From CBDCWO01 sp965223405 (GTDB lineage: Bacteria > Bacteroidota > Bacteroidia > Chitinophagales > Saprospiraceae): a stretch of 64,000 nt of DNA. Positions 37,545-46,523 of this stretch are shown here, in pieces (position 1 is the stretch's first letter; every line of letters begins with the position of its first letter). The DNA lies in contig CBDCWO010000006.1 in NCBI GenBank assembly GCA_965223405.1, positions 5,642,001 to 5,706,000 of the forward strand, given 5' to 3'. The notes beneath the pieces were generated by a model. The model did not search any database, was not told where the DNA came from, and saw only the letters and a program-made list of their open reading frames with translations. Position numbers and translations under genes: made by a program.

Positions 37545-37764
37545 CCTAATCAATTGTAAAAAAAAGTGTAAATAAATGTAAAGATTTTAAAAGTTGCACT
37601 CAACCTCTGTTTTGTTATTTAATTTGGATTTGGATATCCTTCTGCATGGATGATCGAACTCCTGACGATTATTAAGTCGCCCAATATCTTACTACGATTT
37701 GGCAAATAATGTTCAGACTAAATCTTGTTAATTCGTATCTTGCCAAAACCAAAAATGAAGGGCA

Positions 37765-38286
37765 ATGTACAGGAATTACTTTCTAATTTGTTTTGTAATT
37801 ATAGCCGGATTTGGTTGCCGAACCAATCCATCAAATGATTTGCCGGTCAATGAGGAAGTGGTGATCGACGATGAAAAAATGTTGTTGGGAATGGTGGACC
37901 GTTCCGGATTCCAGCTCGAGGGTTATAAGCACTGGTTCGACAGTACTTACCAGGCTTATACACCGAAAAAGGAGATCATATCTGGTCTGAGGTCTAAATT
38001 GAAGGACATCAGTATCACGGGTATTATTGCAAGTTGGTGTTCTGATAGTCAAAGGGATTTGCCCGCGTTGTATCGGATTATCGATGAAGTGAATTTTGAT
38101 GAGGGCCGGCTGCAACTGATTGCAGTTGATCGATCGAAAACTAAGCCCGATTCCTTGCTCGCAGGTTATGGTATTGAATTTGTCCCAGTTTTTATTTTCT
38201 ATAAAGGAGATTTGGAACTGGGCCGAATTGTGGAAATTCCGGAACTTAGCCTGGAAGAGGATATACTAAATATTGTATTACCTTGA
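37765..38286 (+). CDS. Thioredoxin-like lipoprotein with a single active-site Cys
   Basis: 173 aa. Lipoprotein signal (IAGFGC, Cys18). A thioredoxin-like fold is suggested by SITGIIASWCSDSQRDLPAL, VDRSKTK and the cis-Pro region GIEFVPVFIFYKGDLELGRIVEIP. The CxxC of true thioredoxins is reduced to WCSDS, with only Cys92. It resembles the thioredoxin-like half of the protein encoded at 61828-62703, which has WCGDT in the same place. Redox activity is doubtful; thiol transfer or a binding role is possible. Periplasmic. Confidence 0.75.
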   Translation: MYRNYFLICFVIIAGFGCRTNPSNDLPVNEEVVIDDEKMLLGMVDRSGFQLEGYKHWFDSTYQAYTPKKEIISGLRSKLKDISITGIIASWCSDSQRDLPALYRIIDEVNFDEGRLQLIAVDRSKTKPDSLLAGYGIEFVPVFIFYKGDLELGRIVEIPELSLEEDILNIVLP

Positions 38287-38333
38287 GATTGACGGATGAC
38301 CGTATATTTAACCTAATAAACAAAAATTGTACT

Positions 38334-38705
38334 ATGAAATTAGGAGCTTTTTCAATTAGCCTGAGTGTAAAAGATCTAGGCCAATCTAAAGAATTCTATG
38401 AAAAACTGGGTTTTACCGTGTTTGCCGGTGAAGTGAATAAAAACTATCTGATCATGAAAAATGACAATGCGTTGATCGGATTATTTCAGGGAATGTTTGA
38501 AAATAATATTTTAACTTTTAATCCGGGTTGGGATGAAAATGCCAAAAAATTGGATTCGTTTGATGATGTACGGGATATCCAAAAAAAACTAAAAGAGGGG
38601 GGAGTCGGCTTGATTAAGGAAACTGATGAGAATACCTCGGGTCCGGCAAGTATCGTGCTCATGGATCCTGATGGGAATACCATCCTAGTCGACCAACATG
38701 TATAA
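38334..38705 (+). CDS. VOC-family (glyoxalase/bleomycin-resistance-like) protein
   Basis: About 123 aa. Starts MKLGAFSISLSVKDLGQSKEF with the typical first beta-alpha unit of a VOC module, includes a partial metal-site layout, and ends with the characteristic ASIVLMDPDGNTILVDQHV. An upstream in-frame ATG at 38283 would overlap the previous gene and adds a non-homologous leader, so 38334 is preferred. Substrate unknown; cytoplasmic. Confidence 0.85.
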   Translation: MKLGAFSISLSVKDLGQSKEFYEKLGFTVFAGEVNKNYLIMKNDNALIGLFQGMFENNILTFNPGWDENAKKLDSFDDVRDIQKKLKEGGVGLIKETDENTSGPASIVLMDPDGNTILVDQHV

Positions 38706-38747
38706 AATATCTCCGACCATTTACACACTGTCAAATACCTGAAATTT

Positions 38748-39296
38748 ATGGGTAAAAAAATGGATAGCATAAATCAGCGGTTGCAAGATTTCATTGTAAA
38801 TCAAAAAGTCTTTTTTGTAGGAACTGCAGCAAGCGATGGAAGGGTAAATGTTTCACCAAAAGGTATGGATACTTTACGGGTGATCAACCCCAATCTGGTG
38901 GTCTGGTTAAATCTGACCGGTAGTGGTAATGAAACCGCCGCACATTTACTTCACAATTCGCGCATGACGATCATGTTTTGTTCCTTTTCAGAAAGTCCAT
39001 TGATATTGCGATTATATGGCACCGCTGAGGCGTATCATGAGAGAGACGAACCATTTCATACATACAAAGCCTTATTCCCGGAATTAAAGGGATCTCGGCA
39101 GGTGATGGAAATGAAAGTGGATCTAGTCCATACTTCTTGCGGATTTGGTGTACCACTGATGGAATTCCAAGCAGAAAGAAATACTTTGAAATCCTGGACC
39201 GAGAAAAAAGGAGAAGAGGGAATCAAGTCTTATTGGAAAGAGAAAAACACTCTCAGCCTTGATGGATATCCAACGGATATACTCAATGATCTTTAA
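38748..39296 (+). CDS. Pyridoxamine 5'-phosphate oxidase-family (FMN-binding split barrel) protein
   Basis: 182 aa. The split-barrel pattern is visible: FIVNQKVFFVGTAASDGRVNVSPKG near the N-terminus, VVWLNLTGSGNETAAHLL and MTIMFCSFSESPLILRLYGTAEA, followed by a helical C-terminus. This class binds FMN, or F420/haem in some members, and oxidises small molecules; the substrate is not predictable. An alternative start at the Met four codons later is possible. It lies 42 bp after the VOC gene on the same strand. Confidence 0.85.
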   Translation: MGKKMDSINQRLQDFIVNQKVFFVGTAASDGRVNVSPKGMDTLRVINPNLVVWLNLTGSGNETAAHLLHNSRMTIMFCSFSESPLILRLYGTAEAYHERDEPFHTYKALFPELKGSRQVMEMKVDLVHTSCGFGVPLMEFQAERNTLKSWTEKKGEEGIKSYWKEKNTLSLDGYPTDILNDL

Positions 39297-39386
39297 ATCG
39301 ATGGAGTTTTTCAACACTTCCAGCTAATTTCCTGTTCTCTTTTTAAAAAATCTAAATCATCCAAAAGACAACAGACATTAATGCTT

Positions 39387-39790
39387 ATGTCCAATTCAGA
39401 ATCATATTCTATGATGGAGACTGCCTCTTTTGCAATCGAATAGTCTACTGGGTCAAACATCAGAATGGGTCTGAAGATCTGTACTTTTCTCCACTGCAAT
39501 CTGATTTTGCAATTCAATTTTTGAAAAATAGAGGCATCGATTCGGCACGGACCAATACTTTGTACTATTTTGATCATGGATATCTCTATAATAAGTCCAA
39601 AGCGGTCTTCAAGTTAATGGCCTCTTTCAAAGGAGGCTACGCATTAATTGGAAAAACCTTACTGTTCATTCCGTCTTTTTTAGCAGATCCATTTTATACA
39701 ATTGTAACACGCTTTCGATATCGGATTGGACGAAACATGAATGACTGTCGGATGCTCTCTGATGAAGACAGAAATCACTTCCTGGTCTAA
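39387..39790 (+). CDS. DCC-family (DUF393) thiol-disulfide oxidoreductase-like protein, 5' frameshift or unusual start
   Basis: The frame encoding FYDGDCLFCNRIVYWV (the DxDC-x-x-C signature of the family) and RNMNDCRMLSDEDRNHF at the C-terminus is open only from 39356 and has no ATG, GTG or TTG before the signature. ATGs at 39381 and 39387 are in another frame: ATG TCC AAT TC then one missing base would give M-S-N-F-R-I-I-F-Y-D-G-D. A 1-bp deletion near 39395 is the simplest explanation; a rare ATT start at 39377 is the alternative. Members are ~130 aa, as here. Function in the family is unproven; no signal peptide. Confidence 0.65.
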
Positions 39791-39893
39791 ATATTTTGTC
39801 TGATTCCATTCACATTTTATCATGTCCTGCTACAAATTTGTAATTTGCTATCTGATTTTTGGTCCTGTTACCAGGATCAACCCAAAATATCCT

Positions 39894-42800
39894 ATGCGTC
39901 AATTACTGATATATGCTCTTTTTGGATCCGTATCGTTTCTCTTTACACAATGCGATAGCAATCCGGATACTCTGGTCTCACACCAGGCCATACCAGATAA
40001 GATCGATTATAACTTTCATGTGAAACCCATACTTTCCGATCGATGTTACGCATGTCATGGGCCGGATGAAAAAGTCAGAAAGGCCAATTTGAGGTTGGAT
40101 ATGAAAAGCAGTGCCTTCTCCAATTTAGATTCTGAGGAAGAGCGCTATGCCATAATCCCCGGAGATATCGAAAACAGTCAGCTAGTACAACACATCACCA
40201 GCAAAGATCCGGACATGGTAATGCCTCCACCGGAATCCAAACTGTCGTTATCCGAATCGGAAATTGCGATTTTGATCAAATGGATCGAGCAAGGTGCGGA
40301 ATGGAAACCGCATTGGGCTTTTGTACCGATTCAAAAACCCGAGTTACCATCAGTTCATAATGACCGTTGGGGGGCAAACGAGATTGATCGTTTTATCCTT
40401 CGAAAATTGAAACAAGAAGGATTGCAGCCTAGTGAAGAAGCTGCCAGAGAAAAACTAATTCGGAGATTGTCTTTCGATTTGCGGGGATTGCCCCCCTCTT
40501 TGGCTGAGATAGATGCCTTTATTCATGATAACTCTCCAGATGGATATGAAAAGCTGGTTGATAAATTTTTATCTGACCAAGCATACGGAGAAAGGTTGGC
40601 ATTGGAGTGGATGGACCTGGCTCGTTATGCCGATTCCCACGGTTATCAGGATGATATTGAAAGAAGTATGTGGCCCTGGAGAGATTGGGTGATTAAGGCA
40701 TTTAATGCAAACATGCCTTACGATCAATTCGTAACCTGGCAATTGGCCGGAGATTTGTTACCGGAATCCACTTATGAACAAAAATTGGCAACCGGTTTTA
40801 ACCGGAATCATAAGATTACCCAGGAAGTTGGGGTCATTGATGAAGAATACCGGGTTACTTATGTCTTTGATCGAGTAAATACATTTTCTACTTCCTTCCT
40901 GGGACTCACTATGGAATGTGCCCAATGTCATGATCACAAGTACGACCCATTCAGTCAAGAGGACTATTACCGGCTTTTTGCCTTTTTCAACCAGGTACCA
41001 GAAAAGGGTAGGGTGGACTATGGAGTGGAAGTAGCCAATCCGTCTATTGCTTTACCGGACGAAAAAGTTCAAGAAATCAGAACCTTCGTCAATCATCTGT
41101 TGGAATATCAAAAAGATACGATAACAAACTATGCCGACAAAGTGTGGAAGGAAAACGAATTTCCAAATCAGATCACCACAGACAACCGGAAACAATCGAT
41201 AGCTCTACCAAAGGGATTGGCATCTTGGTATCCCCTCGATTATCAGGAAGATAGTCTGATCCGCGATGTTCTGCAGGGACAAGTAGGGAGTACACATCAC
41301 GATCTCATTTCCATTGCGGGTAAATATTCAGGAGGTATGGAGTTTATGGGTGACAATTATGCACACTTGTCACCGTCTAACCGATTCCGATTTGACAGAC
41401 CATTTACCATCTGTTTTTGGTTAAAATCGTTGGATGGGGGTATTCGAGGGCCGGTACTAGGATCAGTAACCAATCAAAATCAGGCGGTATTCAATATATC
41501 CGTTAACTCGATCAAAGAATTAAGCCTCTATTTGGGCAATTTCCGTAATAAGACCAGTGTACAACTGTCCACTAAAAAGACCATACCAGAAAATAAGTGG
41601 ACACTTATTACCATAACTCATGATGGTACCGGACAAAAATCAGGCTTTAAAATATTTATGGACAATGAGCTGATCGATGTATATGTCCAAAAGGACAATC
41701 TGCGTGGCAAAGTACCGCAACCACATAGGCTTTATTTAGGTAAAAGTACCCATAGCAAAGGAATACTAGCAGCTCAAATCGATGAACTGATGTTGTTCCG
41801 GCGATCCTTAGGAAGAGATGAAATTGCAAAACTACAATCCTTTAACCCGATTAATTCGATATTATCAAATAATGAAAAGACCGAATCCGATCGAAAAAGG
41901 TTGCTGTTTCACTATTTGCATCACCAGGATTTAAACTTCCGGAAGCTAAATGACCGGATCAGAGAATATAAAATCAAAAAGGTTAGAACTGAAGAAATCG
42001 TTCTAAAACCGACGATGGTAATGGCAGATATGGATTCCACGAGAACTACTTATACACTCAATAGAGGTCTGTACTCGGCTAAAGGAGAAATAGTCACTCC
42101 GGAAACACCTGCGGTAATTCTTGAAATGGATGAAGAATCCACAAAAAACAGGCTAGGCCTGGCCCAATGGTTATTTGACCCTCGTAACCCACTTACCGCC
42201 CGGGTGACGGTCAATAGATATTGGCAAATGATTTTTGGAAAAGGGATTGTAGATACACCGGAAGATTTTGGCAGCCAGGGTTCATTGCCCACCCATCCGG
42301 AACTTTTAGATTGGTTGGCAAGTCATTTCATCGAATCCGGATGGGATGTCCAGCATCTCCTGAAGACCATGGTGCTATCCACCACCTATCGGCAATCGGT
42401 GACTTCGAAAGCAAAGTTGCAAGAATCGGATCCCGATAATAGATTACTGGCCCGAGGAGTATCTGTTCGCCTACCGGCTGAATTGATCCGGGACCATGCG
42501 TTAAAAATCAGTGGACTATTGAATCCCCAACTTGGCGGCCCCAGTGTAAAGCCTTATCAACCCAAAGGTCTATGGTTGGAAGTGGCTTCTGGAAATCAAA
42601 GCTTGCGAAAATACATCCAGGATCATGGTGGTGAATTGTACCGGCGAAGTCTATACATTTTTTGGAAGCGAACAATTCCTCCTCCCTCCATGACTATTTT
42701 TGATGCGCCTAGTCGGGAACAATGTGTGGTCAAAAGGATAAACACCAGTACCCCTTTACAAGCCCTGGTTTTGCTCAATGATCCACAATTTGTAGAGGCC

Positions 42801-43097
42801 TCCCGACTGCTCGCCACTCGTATGATACGGGAAGGGGGAGAAAATGTGGACGATAGAATTACGTTAGCATTCAGATTGGCCACCTCCCGACCGCCAGCTG
42901 GAAAAGAATTAAGAGTTTTGAAACAATTAATAGATGAGCAGTTGGACTACTTTGAATCCCATCCTGAGGCAGCTGCCCATCTCATCCAATTAGGAGAACA
43001 TGACGATCACGGAGACATTCCGCTTAAAGATTTGGCAGCTTATACAGTAGTTGCGAATTCGATAATAAATCTAACCGAATCCATTATGAAAGGATAA
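39894..43097 (+). CDS. DUF1549/DUF1553 protein with c-type cytochrome and LamG-like domains
   Basis: About 1067 aa. The ATG at 39894 gives a lipoprotein signal (SFLFTQC, Cys20). Order of domains: PSCyt1-type haem domain with CYACH (Cys51, Cys54, His55) and MVMPPPESKLSLSE; DUF1549 (~140-370) including a second CxxCH, ECAQCHDHKYDPFSQEDYY; a LamG/concanavalin-like insert (~440-640, MEFMGDNYAHLSPSNRFRFDRPF ... RLYLGKST); DUF1553 (~760-1040, NRYWQMIFGKGIVDTPEDFG ... YRRSLYIFWKRT). This architecture is best known from Planctomycetes and is linked to polysaccharide degradation, function unproven. Paired with a DUF1501 gene 34 bp downstream. Confidence 0.9.
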   Translation: MRQLLIYALFGSVSFLFTQCDSNPDTLVSHQAIPDKIDYNFHVKPILSDRCYACHGPDEKVRKANLRLDMKSSAFSNLDSEEERYAIIPGDIENSQLVQHITSKDPDMVMPPPESKLSLSESEIAILIKWIEQGAEWKPHWAFVPIQKPELPSVHNDRWGANEIDRFILRKLKQEGLQPSEEAAREKLIRRLSFDLRGLPPSLAEIDAFIHDNSPDGYEKLVDKFLSDQAYGERLALEWMDLARYADSHGYQDDIERSMWPWRDWVIKAFNANMPYDQFVTWQLAGDLLPESTYEQKLATGFNRNHKITQEVGVIDEEYRVTYVFDRVNTFSTSFLGLTMECAQCHDHKYDPFSQEDYYRLFAFFNQVPEKGRVDYGVEVANPSIALPDEKVQEIRTFVNHLLEYQKDTITNYADKVWKENEFPNQITTDNRKQSIALPKGLASWYPLDYQEDSLIRDVLQGQVGSTHHDLISIAGKYSGGMEFMGDNYAHLSPSNRFRFDRPFTICFWLKSLDGGIRGPVLGSVTNQNQAVFNISVNSIKELSLYLGNFRNKTSVQLSTKKTIPENKWTLITITHDGTGQKSGFKIFMDNELIDVYVQKDNLRGKVPQPHRLYLGKSTHSKGILAAQIDELMLFRRSLGRDEIAKLQSFNPINSILSNNEKTESDRKRLLFHYLHHQDLNFRKLNDRIREYKIKKVRTEEIVLKPTMVMADMDSTRTTYTLNRGLYSAKGEIVTPETPAVILEMDEESTKNRLGLAQWLFDPRNPLTARVTVNRYWQMIFGKGIVDTPEDFGSQGSLPTHPELLDWLASHFIESGWDVQHLLKTMVLSTTYRQSVTSKAKLQESDPDNRLLARGVSVRLPAELIRDHALKISGLLNPQLGGPSVKPYQPKGLWLEVASGNQSLRKYIQDHGGELYRRSLYIFWKRTIPPPSMTIFDAPSREQCVVKRINTSTPLQALVLLNDPQFVEASRLLATRMIREGGENVDDRITLAFRLATSRPPAGKELRVLKQLIDEQLDYFESHPEAAAHLIQLGEHDDHGDIPLKDLAAYTVVANSIINLTESIMKG

Positions 43098-43131
43098 ATT
43101 TTTCTAATTGTGTATATTAAGAATCAGGAAA

Positions 43132-44595
43132 ATGGAAAGTAAACAATCTGTGCAATCGCCATTAAACTTGAGTCGTAGGGCTTTTTTGACCAGAGTGGGA
43201 ACCGGTGTCGGTTGGGCTGCCTTAAGTAGTCTGCTTCCCGGTTGCATGTATAATGAAGCTACTCAGAATACTTCCAAGACCTATCATTTTCCAAATTACA
43301 AACCTACCGCGAAAAGAGTAATCTATCTGTTTCAAAGTGGTGGGCCTGCCCAAATGGAACTATTTGATTATAAACCCTTGCTTCGGGAAAGAGAAGGTGA
43401 GGATCTGCCCGACTCGGTCCGTAATGGGCAAAGACTGACTGGAATGACTGCGAATCAAAAAGGATTTCCCCTCAAAGGGGCTGAGCATCGATTTAAACAA
43501 TATGGTCAGAGTGGTGCGTGGGTCAGCGATTTATTACCTCATACATCAGAGATAGTCGATGATCTCTGTTTTGTCAAATCATTGCATACGGAAGCCATTA
43601 ACCACGATCCGGCCATGACCTTTTTTCAAAGTGGCTCCCAGTTAAGTGGAAGACCCAGTATGGGGGCATGGTTGAGCTACGGTCTGGGTACTGAAAACCA
43701 GAACTTACCTGCTTTTTGTGTGTTGCTTTCCAAAGGAACCGGTCGGGTGGCAGCTGCACAACCTCTTTCCTCACGCTTATGGGGAACCGGTTTTTTACCT
43801 TCTTCTCATCAGGGAGTCCAGTTTCGCAGTGGTAAGGAACCGGTGCTTTATCTTTCCAATCCGGAAGGCATTAGCCATCACCAGCGTAGAGGTATTCTCA
43901 ATCACCTCAAGGACTTGAATAAAATTTATTATTCTACGGTAAAGGATCCGGAAGTGGAATCAAGAATTATACAGTATGAAATGGCCTATCGAATGCAAAC
44001 ATCAGTACCGGAAGTAATGGATATTTCCAATGAACCAGAGTCAACCTATGAGTTATATGGTCCGGATTCTCGTATTCCGGGCACCTATGCCGCTAATTGT
44101 TTGTTAGCTCGAAAACTTGCAGAGAAGAATGTACGATTTATACAACTGTATCACCAGGGATGGGACCATCACAATGATCTTCCGGATCACATTTCCAAAC
44201 AATGCAAAGATACCGATCAGGCTTCTGCCGCACTAATTATTGATCTAAAAAGACGTGGTTTGCTGGAAGATACTCTGGTGATTTGGGGTGGCGAATTTGG
44301 CCGCACAAATTATTCGCAAGGCATTAATCGGGGTGATCGTTATGGTAGAGATCATCATCCACGTTGTTTTACGGCCTGGATGGCTGGAGGCGGAATCAAA
44401 CCGGGGATTTCGTATGGAGAAACTGACGAGTTTGGCTACAATATTGCCAATAATCCCGTTCATGTGCATGACTTCCAAGCCACGATTTTACATACGCTGG
44501 GTATAGACCATGAAGCATTAATCTTCAAACATCAGGGCCGCCGGTACAGGTTGACCGACGTACATGGAAAAGTGGTCAAGGATATATTGGATTGA
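43132..44595 (+). CDS. DUF1501 protein (sulfatase-like fold) with Tat-type signal
   Basis: About 487 aa from ATG 43132; an upstream in-frame GTG at 43108 adds eight poor leader residues. N-terminal twin-arginine-type signal LSRRAFLTRVGTGVGWAALS ending in a lipobox-like LLPGC. DUF1501 sequences are obvious: RVIYLFQSGGPAQMELFDYKP, VRFIQLYHQGWDHHNDLPDH, VIWGGEFGRTNYSQG, RDHHPRCFTAWMAGGGIKPG and HVHDFQATILHTLGID. The fold is related to the alkaline phosphatase/sulfatase superfamily; the chemistry is not established. Almost always encoded beside a DUF1549/1553 protein, as here. Confidence 0.92.
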   Translation: MESKQSVQSPLNLSRRAFLTRVGTGVGWAALSSLLPGCMYNEATQNTSKTYHFPNYKPTAKRVIYLFQSGGPAQMELFDYKPLLREREGEDLPDSVRNGQRLTGMTANQKGFPLKGAEHRFKQYGQSGAWVSDLLPHTSEIVDDLCFVKSLHTEAINHDPAMTFFQSGSQLSGRPSMGAWLSYGLGTENQNLPAFCVLLSKGTGRVAAAQPLSSRLWGTGFLPSSHQGVQFRSGKEPVLYLSNPEGISHHQRRGILNHLKDLNKIYYSTVKDPEVESRIIQYEMAYRMQTSVPEVMDISNEPESTYELYGPDSRIPGTYAANCLLARKLAEKNVRFIQLYHQGWDHHNDLPDHISKQCKDTDQASAALIIDLKRRGLLEDTLVIWGGEFGRTNYSQGINRGDRYGRDHHPRCFTAWMAGGGIKPGISYGETDEFGYNIANNPVHVHDFQATILHTLGIDHEALIFKHQGRRYRLTDVHGKVVKDILD

Positions 44596-44660
44596 TATAT
44601 AGGGGCATATATGCAATCATTTGATCCAATTCTTTAATCAGTTCTCAAGACATGTTGGCA

Positions 44661-44771
44661 TTAGTCCATTTTATTTGGTTTCTGGTAGATCATTTTATCT
44701 GCTAGTGCCGCAACCACCGGACCATCTCTAAGGCTCTCAAAATCCATATAATAATTACTAGCCACTGTTTT
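44661..44771 (-). other. Protein-like stretch in frame after the phosphatase-like gene's stop
   Basis: After the TGA of the next gene upstream on the minus strand, the same frame continues as KTVASNYYMDFESLRDGP then VVAALADKMIYQKPNKMD and a TAA at 44661-44663. Composition is protein-like, with an internal ATG (28 codons). It may be the old C-terminus cut off by a nonsense mutation, or a relic of another gene. Confidence 0.35.
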
Positions 44772-46475
44772 TCATTTCAGTTTCATTATACTTTCTACTA
44801 TTTTGGCAATATCTATGCTTTTACAAGGCTCACAAGGAAAATTGGAAATTAATATTCCAAATGACTCCTCGTGCTTCAAAGAGTAGCCATGATCTCCCTT
44901 GAATGTAGGAATCGTAAAAACTTCATTTTCATGATTACCAAACACATATCCTGGGTTTAGTAATAGAAATAAATCACCGGCATTGGGATGGTCCAGGCCA
45001 ATCTCATTTAAAGCTGTTTTTTTGTATAAATCATCGACTACAGGAATTTCTAAAGTAGGATGATGAAGGTCTTCAAGTGCTCGGTATATTTGAGTCAAGA
45101 TATTTTCTTTGTCTGTAGTACTAAAGTTACCATTGAGATAAAGGTGTGCCGAAACTTTCCCCGGGATTGCTCTTACTTGCCAGGCACGATCATTTATATC
45201 CGTATTTATTCCATGTTCATTTAAGAAATTATTCAGATCAAGAGAGGTGTGAATTGGAGAAAAACCATGTCCGGAGGTGATAATAAGATCATAACCATAT
45301 TGCCTCGCAAATTTTTCTATACGATCAAAATCCCTGTTCATCCGGTTGAAAGCATCCAAGTAGTACTGTTGGATCGTCGACGATTTACTTTGTTCTAAAA
45401 AACAATGGCCCAACCGATCCATCAGAGGATAATCGAGAGTGATCAGATCATACTCTTTTTTTTGACTTGCCAAGGAAAAAAGATCCATTACATAGTCTAG
45501 CTCCGCATATATTTCTTCGATCAATGTAGCATCTGTTATTCTATTTGAAGTAAAAAAGGGGATATTAGGCCAACCTTTTGAAGGCCCAATTTCGGATTCC
45601 ATGCGCTTGACGAAATGATCAGGATAACCCCGGTTTGAATATTTAGGTCGGATGTATAATTCCAAGGTGTCAATGGATGAAGATACCCACTTAATTCGGA
45701 AGGCTTCTGGGAGTTTACTATTACCGTCCTCAGTAAGTTCTAACCAGGCTCCTTTTGTCATTTTGCCCAATACCCCATTTGCGGAGTTGTAATCCTTATC
45801 AATAATCAATTCATCATCTCCATTACGCTTTTTAATCATATAGACCGTAACAGAATCGGAATACTCTGGTATCAATTGAAACTTACTTGTACCGTTTAAG
45901 GGGAAATATTTTATTAAAGATTGGCTCCCGGAAATCGCACCTGGTATCAAATGTAAAATTTGAGCTGAACCGCTTTGATTTCCTTGAGCCATACAATCGA
46001 CATTGGTATGATTTTCGAACTTGCCGTGAAGCACTAATGAACCGATCCGAAGAACAGATTTCCCCCTTTTTTCTGCTTTCTCCCAAAATGCTTCCGTCGC
46101 AAAGTGTTGGGAAAAACCACTTACCTGATATAGTGAATCACCTTCTCTTATCCCGAATGAATGACCTACAATGCCATGCTGCGAGGGATAAGTTCCGGTA
46201 TGAAATGAGGCAAGGTTGCTCGCAGTTACAGCATTAGTAATGGGTTGCAGTTTCTTAAGCCAACCTTTGGCGTTGTTGCGGCTAAAAAATCCTTCCCGGG
46301 TTATCCCATTTAAATGATTTATTATATCCTGGTAGGTTACCCCTCTTGCGTGGACCACAATCACTTTATGCTCTGGTTTTTCTTCTTGTGAGCAAAAGAC
46401 GATTGTCACAATGAGGAATAACATTCCAAGGATTTTCAATCGGCAGGCAAAATTAAATTGGTCATTGTTCTTCAT
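44772..46475 (-). CDS. Alkaline-phosphatase-superfamily protein (nucleotide pyrophosphatase/phosphodiesterase-like) with missing metal ligands
   Basis: About 567 aa from the ATG at 46475. It has an export signal (KILGMLFLIVTIVFC; Cys28 could be a lipid site but the preceding Phe is atypical). Family landmarks are present: AVTASNLASFHTGTYPSQHG (Thr84 in the nucleophile position), LDYPLMDRLGHCF, and FKGDHGYSLKHEESFGILI (last His). However, the N-terminal metal Asp (normally xxDGxR) is replaced in VVHARGVT, and the SDHGM motif is TSGHGFSP, Asp to Gly. Two of the usual metal-binding Asp residues are therefore lost and activity is doubtful. An upstream ATG at 46523 gives a longer leader. Confidence 0.75.
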   Translation of the reverse strand: MKNNDQFNFACRLKILGMLFLIVTIVFCSQEEKPEHKVIVVHARGVTYQDIINHLNGITREGFFSRNNAKGWLKKLQPITNAVTASNLASFHTGTYPSQHGIVGHSFGIREGDSLYQVSGFSQHFATEAFWEKAEKRGKSVLRIGSLVLHGKFENHTNVDCMAQGNQSGSAQILHLIPGAISGSQSLIKYFPLNGTSKFQLIPEYSDSVTVYMIKKRNGDDELIIDKDYNSANGVLGKMTKGAWLELTEDGNSKLPEAFRIKWVSSSIDTLELYIRPKYSNRGYPDHFVKRMESEIGPSKGWPNIPFFTSNRITDATLIEEIYAELDYVMDLFSLASQKKEYDLITLDYPLMDRLGHCFLEQSKSSTIQQYYLDAFNRMNRDFDRIEKFARQYGYDLIITSGHGFSPIHTSLDLNNFLNEHGINTDINDRAWQVRAIPGKVSAHLYLNGNFSTTDKENILTQIYRALEDLHHPTLEIPVVDDLYKKTALNEIGLDHPNAGDLFLLLNPGYVFGNHENEVFTIPTFKGDHGYSLKHEESFGILISNFPCEPCKSIDIAKIVESIMKLK

Positions 46476-46523
46476 TCGTAGATAGTCAAAACAGTATGCT
46501 GGATTCACTCTAAATTTAGTCAT

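Noticed and set aside
39311..39577. 88-codon minus-strand frame
   Set aside because: Antisense to the DCC-family coding sequence, which carries a recognisable signature.
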